Source: Franconibacter pulveris DSM 19144 (GTDB lineage: Bacteria; Pseudomonadota; Gammaproteobacteria; Enterobacterales; Enterobacteriaceae). Taken from it: a stretch of DNA of 64,000 nucleotides. The notes beneath the pieces are model-generated. The model was not told the DNA's origin. It ran no database searches and worked only from the letters and a program-made list of their open reading frames with translations. Each line of letters begins with the position of its first letter. Position 1 is the stretch's first letter. Positions 60,154 to 64,000 of the stretch are shown piece by piece. Location of the stretch: contig KK211224.1 of NCBI GenBank assembly GCA_000621185.1, positions 124,001 to 188,000 of the forward strand. The letters are read 5' to 3'. Position numbers and translations under genes: made by a program.

Positions 60154-62769
60154 TTAATTACATCCTACTGTCTGGCGAACCAGGGATTGTTTACTTTGTA
60201 CCAGGCTATATTTGGCCTTGCATTGGGTGCTTGCGGTCGCGCCCCATTGCACTGTCAAGCTTCCATCTGGTGAGAGGCCCGAGAGATACGCTTCGCCTTC
60301 ATCACCGACAATGGTGTCGCCCCCGTTATCGCTGCGGGATACTACAGCACCGAAGGGAACCGGCTTACCGTTATGCGTCAGTTTCAACAGTGCACGCAGG
60401 CCTTTGTGGGCTTTGAACTCGGCGCGAACCAGTGCTCCTTTGGTCGGAACCACGTTAGTGACGGCATCATCAATATCCAGATCGTCGCCCATCGAGTTAG
60501 TGTCAAGCGCCATACGGTTCAGACGATAGGTTGTGGCATAAGGAACGACGGCATAGCCGCGCAAGTCGGTGTGAATGCCCGCCTGGCCCTCAATATTGAC
60601 GTTATTCGCGCCAGGTGCGGCAATCAGCACGTTGGTATCACCCAGCGGCTGGCTCAGGGTGATGCCATTGCGATGCGCAACCACGCCACCGCTCAGACCG
60701 TAGTTCACCTGCTGGTAATCGCCGTTGCTGCTGTAGTTGTAGCCAACGTTAGCGTTACCGTAACCCCCGTTGTACTGCAGGCTGGCGCTGCCGCTGGCGC
60801 CGGTTCCGTGATTCTGGTAACCCTGCTGTACGCTGTAGTTGAGGTTATTGCTTTCGAGCAGGGTACCGTTTACGCCTGCGTTTTGGGTGGTGGTGCCGTG
60901 TCTGTCCGTACTGAGGCTATACGTTGCATAAGCAGTGTTGTTGCTGCTTTGAGAAATGTCGCCCCCTGGGGTCAGCCAGCGGCTCAGCGGAAGAGAAATA
61001 TTCAGCGCGTAAATCTGATCGCTCTCCGGCGCGCCCGCATTCTTGCTGTAGTTGTAAGACAGGCTATATGAGATCCCTGCAAACGTGCCGCTATAGCCAA
61101 CCTGCATTAGCGTATCGGTATTATCGGTTTTCCAGTAGCTTTGCTGGCTACCCGTAACAAATATGGAACCATAATCATTCAGCTGCTGTGAGACGTTCAG
61201 CTGTACTTTGCCGCGTTTGCTGTAGTAAAGGTTGTAGTAGCTGGCCCAGACAGGGGTTTCCTTATCGTCATCATCGTCGAAATCAGCGGTGTAGCCATCC
61301 ATATGCTTATAAGCCGTATCATCCAGGGTATAGAAACCGGATGTGGAGTAACGGTAACCGAGCAGCTGGAAGTTGGTGCCAAAATCGTTAAGCGATTTTG
61401 CATACAGGAAACGTACTGACTGACCATCATGGGTGCTGTCGTCTGCCAGGGTACTGTGAGCCTGAGTGATATCGACGGAAATTGCGCCGAAATTACCCAT
61501 GTTAACGCCACCACCCAGCGCGAATGCGGCGTAATCTTCGGATAACTGGCTACCGCCATAGGCGGTGAAGCCGTGAGGTAAGCCCCATGACAGTGTGCCC
61601 TGCACAAAATTCATATCATCTTGCTGGTCGCTGTTACCACGGTATTCCGCAGCGGTGAGGGCATATTTCACCCGTCCTTCACGCTGTAGAACTGGAACGG
61701 CGGAGTAAGGCACGGAATAACTGGTTACGCTACCGTCAGACTCCTTGACTTCAACGGTTAAGTCACCGCTTGAAGAGGTGGGGAACAGATCATCAATAGC
61801 AAATGCTCCTGGCGTAACGTAACTTTGATAAATGACATAGCCGTTCTGTTTGATCGTGACCTGGGCATTGCTTTTGGCAATACCACGTACTGTCGGTGCG
61901 AAACCTCTCAGGCTGTCCGGCAGCATGTTGTCATCAGATGCCAACTGCACGCCACGGAACGACACGCTGTCGAAGATGTCCGACGGCGTGTAGCTGTCAC
62001 CCACTGTCAACTCGCTCTTCAGCGGAATGATCGCGCGCTGGACATAGGTGCTAATGTGATCCCACTTGCTCTTCTTGTCTTTGTTGGAACTGTCATAATT
62101 CCCGGATGAGTAATCGCGCAGGCGCCATGGACCCAGATTAAGCCCGCTGTTTAGCCCGAGGAAATAGTTGTTATTAGCGCTACCCCCTTCGCTGTGGTCT
62201 TCGCTATTCGAGCCGGTGAACTGATAGTTTACCAGCAGTGCAGGAATGCCATCATCCCATTCCTCTGGGGGAATATATCCGCGAGCATTATTATTCATTG
62301 CCGCCTGCGGGATACTTATGTCTAATTTCTGGTGCTCAAAATCAAACGAGTTTGATGCAGAAGGAATCGTTTTTTCGATATCAACACAGCTTTCCACCGG
62401 TGCTTTTGCTAAATCCGGAATAGCTTTGATATTAACACCCATATTCTGCAGCGCATTTGGCGTGAGGCAGGCGATGAGTCCAGTGTCGTCAGATGAACTT
62501 TTATCATTTTTTCCACGGGCATTGAAGGTAACATCACGGTTAGCAAGGAATGATCCATTCAGCCAAATTTCGACACGGTATTTCCCCGCCGCCTGACCAT
62601 TACCCTCGAAGCGCGACAAATCCGCCACTGCAGCAGGATCGCTCGCAAGAAAAGCCGGGTTGAAATAGTTTCCTGCATAACTTTGGTTAGAAAAAATTGC
62701 TGCTATCAATGCCAGAGTTATCGGTGAGAGGGAAAATGATTTTAAATTATGTTGGTTGTTACACTTCAT
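60154..62769 (-). CDS. Fimbrial outer-membrane usher (FimD family)
   Basis: 871 aa. Signal peptide ends NQSYAG, then the usher N-domain (YFNPAFLASDPAAVADLSRF; GKYRVEIWLNGSFLANRD), the beta-barrel with plug (DDLFPTSSSGDLTVEVKESD), and C-terminal domains ending with a Cys pair (QCKAKYSLVQ ... QTVGCN). Longer and more GC-balanced than the yraJ-like usher. It forms the assembly platform for this second fimbria. Confidence 0.92.
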   Translation of the reverse strand: MKCNNQHNLKSFSLSPITLALIAAIFSNQSYAGNYFNPAFLASDPAAVADLSRFEGNGQAAGKYRVEIWLNGSFLANRDVTFNARGKNDKSSSDDTGLIACLTPNALQNMGVNIKAIPDLAKAPVESCVDIEKTIPSASNSFDFEHQKLDISIPQAAMNNNARGYIPPEEWDDGIPALLVNYQFTGSNSEDHSEGGSANNNYFLGLNSGLNLGPWRLRDYSSGNYDSSNKDKKSKWDHISTYVQRAIIPLKSELTVGDSYTPSDIFDSVSFRGVQLASDDNMLPDSLRGFAPTVRGIAKSNAQVTIKQNGYVIYQSYVTPGAFAIDDLFPTSSSGDLTVEVKESDGSVTSYSVPYSAVPVLQREGRVKYALTAAEYRGNSDQQDDMNFVQGTLSWGLPHGFTAYGGSQLSEDYAAFALGGGVNMGNFGAISVDITQAHSTLADDSTHDGQSVRFLYAKSLNDFGTNFQLLGYRYSTSGFYTLDDTAYKHMDGYTADFDDDDDKETPVWASYYNLYYSKRGKVQLNVSQQLNDYGSIFVTGSQQSYWKTDNTDTLMQVGYSGTFAGISYSLSYNYSKNAGAPESDQIYALNISLPLSRWLTPGGDISQSSNNTAYATYSLSTDRHGTTTQNAGVNGTLLESNNLNYSVQQGYQNHGTGASGSASLQYNGGYGNANVGYNYSSNGDYQQVNYGLSGGVVAHRNGITLSQPLGDTNVLIAAPGANNVNIEGQAGIHTDLRGYAVVPYATTYRLNRMALDTNSMGDDLDIDDAVTNVVPTKGALVRAEFKAHKGLRALLKLTHNGKPVPFGAVVSRSDNGGDTIVGDEGEAYLSGLSPDGSLTVQWGATASTQCKAKYSLVQSKQSLVRQTVGCN

Positions 62770-62791
62770 GTGTTTGCACCAGTGTTATGTA

Positions 62792-63487
62792 TTAGCCTGA
62801 GCAGGACTGCGTAGGCGTATTTGCGCCAAAATCATTGAGCGTCTGGAACGTTATTTTTCCGTCATTCCCGCCCGGAATATCAACAGTAAGGTTGCTTTTT
62901 GGAGCGACCATAGAATTAGGTAACTTTGTTCCGCCGGAATAAAATCTCACTAAGGTAACATAATAAGGTGAAGGGTTGGTTAGCGTAATTTTATTCCCTG
63001 ATAGCTGGCAACGAAGCGTTTTTGGCGCATCAATGGATGGTGTTGGCAGATTTTTGGGACGAACGAATAGCTTAATTACACTTTGAGTCGCAATTTGCAG
63101 GTTATTTGCTGAAAGCTTTGATTTATCAATAGACGGAATCGCTTTACTGTTAAGGTAAAATACGCTTTCACGATCGGTTGGCAGGTCTGGACCTACATAC
63201 ATGATTCTCAGCGTGTTCTCTTTTTTAGCATGAATGACAAAAAGCGGAGGTGTGAGAATGAAATCTGGCGATTTAACTCCGCTGGCATTGTTAACCCATG
63301 ACTGAATTAAAAATTCAGTGCTTTCTGAAGAGTTCGTAATAGGCAGAGAGACTTGCTTGTCTCCTTGAGGATAAATAACACGTGTCGCGCCAAGTGCTAC
63401 GCCACCAGCATGGGCAAATGATGTTGAACCTAGCATTAGTAACCCTACCAGGCCGGTAGCGGTTTTTTTCAAGTAAGGAAATTCCAT
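62792..63487 (-). CDS. Periplasmic fimbrial chaperone (first of the operon)
   Basis: 231 aa from the ATG at 63487 (AGAGAG upstream); the open frame begins with a GTG overlapping the subunit stop. Signal peptide ends SFAHA. PapD-like: LGATRVIYPQGDKQVSLPIT, DFILTPPLFVIHAKKENTLR, LPTDRESVFYLNSKAIPSI, QSVIKLFVRPKNLP. Two cysteines (TLRCQL and QSCSG) do not form the C-x5-C pattern of the second chaperone. It lies between major subunit and usher, the usual place for the rod chaperone. Confidence 0.9.
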   Translation of the reverse strand: MEFPYLKKTATGLVGLLMLGSTSFAHAGGVALGATRVIYPQGDKQVSLPITNSSESTEFLIQSWVNNASGVKSPDFILTPPLFVIHAKKENTLRIMYVGPDLPTDRESVFYLNSKAIPSIDKSKLSANNLQIATQSVIKLFVRPKNLPTPSIDAPKTLRCQLSGNKITLTNPSPYYVTLVRFYSGGTKLPNSMVAPKSNLTVDIPGGNDGKITFQTLNDFGANTPTQSCSG

Positions 63488-63501
63488 TTCTAACTCTCTA
63501 A

Positions 63502-64000
63502 TCACTGATAATAAAGGCTAAACCAAACCTGTGTGCTGGCATCACCTGGAATGACGTTTCGGCTTGTCGCCCGATAACGTGCGGTGTAATTCAATACCGT
63601 TTCACCATCTTCTAACGGCGAATATCTTATGGGAGAGGTATTAGGAACCAGTAAACGGCCAAGGGAGTCTGAAATACCTAATCCCACGCCATTTGATGCT
63701 CCTGCGTGATTACCTGTCCGGAAAACTAGCGGGTCTTTGCCATCACTTTCACCGGTAAACATAATCCCGACGTTTTTTGTTACTTCGGTAGAACAGTCTT
63801 CAAGTTTTATCTGGAAGGAATGTGGGTCATTCCATTCCCCCAGATCGCTAAATGTATTACTGCGCACTTGCCCCATTTGTACAGTCTGATCCTGGCTATC
63901 CGTTGCTACAGAACATCCTGCGTTCACCACCTCACCGTAAAAATGTACGTAACCATCTTTTATATAATTAGTTAATGGAGCCGCGTGAGCCGAAAGGGAG
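63502..64000 (-). CDS. Major fimbrial subunit, 5' end outside window
   Basis: Partial: the frame stays open to the window edge and reads SLSAHAAPLTNYIKDGYVHF, then YGEVVNAGCSVATDSQDQTV, so a GTG at 63930 is internal and the true start lies further right. The visible signal-peptide end is SAHA. Pilin Cys pair in VNAGCSVATDS and IKLEDCSTEV; ends STQVWFSLYYQ. First visible gene of the second chaperone-usher operon. Confidence 0.85.
   Translation of the reverse strand, partial: SLSAHAAPLTNYIKDGYVHFYGEVVNAGCSVATDSQDQTVQMGQVRSNTFSDLGEWNDPHSFQIKLEDCSTEVTKNVGIMFTGESDGKDPLVFRTGNHAGASNGVGLGISDSLGRLLVPNTSPIRYSPLEDGETVLNYTARYRATSRNVIPGDASTQVWFSLYYQ

Overview
The window is chromosomal DNA from a GC-rich member of the Enterobacteriaceae. 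Most genes are close, full-length matches in order and length to the Escherichia coli 68-71 min region (ubiUT-yhbSQPO-yraRQ-dolP-diaA-yraN-lpoA-rsmI-yraKJIH, rnpB, yhaLKJ, yhaH-yqjGFKEDC-mzrA-yqjA-exuRT-uxaCA-ygjV-sstT-alx-ygjRQP-rlmG-fadH). Three features set it apart from E. coli K-12: a chromosomal scr sucrose regulon, an lsr operon next to fadH and a second fimbrial operon. They fit the Cronobacter/Franconibacter/Siccibacter/Enterobacter group, but the sequence alone does not settle the genus.

Layout. 1-9.2 kb: ubiquinone accessory genes, small stress and repair genes, an outer-membrane lipoprotein (dolP), a replication-timing factor (diaA), a PBP1A activator (lpoA) and an rRNA methyltransferase (rsmI). 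9.2-14.3 kb: an AT-rich yraHIJK-type chaperone-usher operon. 14.3-17.2 kb: a scarred junction holding a palindrome, a DeoR-type (agaR-like) gene remnant, rnpB with duplicated 3' tail and terminators, a short ORF and a higBA toxin-antitoxin pair, followed by a detached third copy of the rnpB-type terminator. The gar, aga and tdc genes found here in E. coli are missing. 17.2-21.4 kb: a RoxA/YcfD-type ribosomal oxygenase, a WYL regulator, yhaL, yhaK and yhaJ. 21.4-27.9 kb: scrR, scrB, scrA, scrY and scrK with three near-identical ScrR-type operators. 28-35.3 kb: yhaH, the yqj genes, mzrA-yqjA and exuR/exuT. 35.8-48.1 kb: galacturonate catabolism (uxaCA), transporters, alx with its riboswitch leader, ygjRQP, rlmG and fadH. 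48.4-57.0 kb: the complete AI-2 system, lsrK-lsrR divergent from lsrACDBFG. 57.1-64 kb: a second chaperone-usher operon with two chaperones and a small DsbA/ScsC-N-domain-like periplasmic protein at its 3' end. Its first gene runs off the window.

Physiology visible here: uptake and breakdown of sucrose (ScrY porin, ScrA PTS, ScrB hydrolase, ScrK fructokinase), of hexuronates (ExuT, UxaC, UxaA under ExuR) and of the quorum signal AI-2; serine/threonine uptake; manganese/pH-responsive Alx; envelope maintenance (DolP, LpoA, YqjA/MzrA); and two adhesive fimbriae whose tip adhesins resemble each other.

The most unusual structures are (i) two tandem ERIC elements inside the alx riboswitch leader, (ii) a free-standing DsbA/ScsC-type N-terminal domain in a fimbrial operon whose terminal chaperone carries a PapD-like cysteine pair, and (iii) the rnpB tail region, where a toxin-antitoxin module separates copies of the duplicated rnpB terminator.
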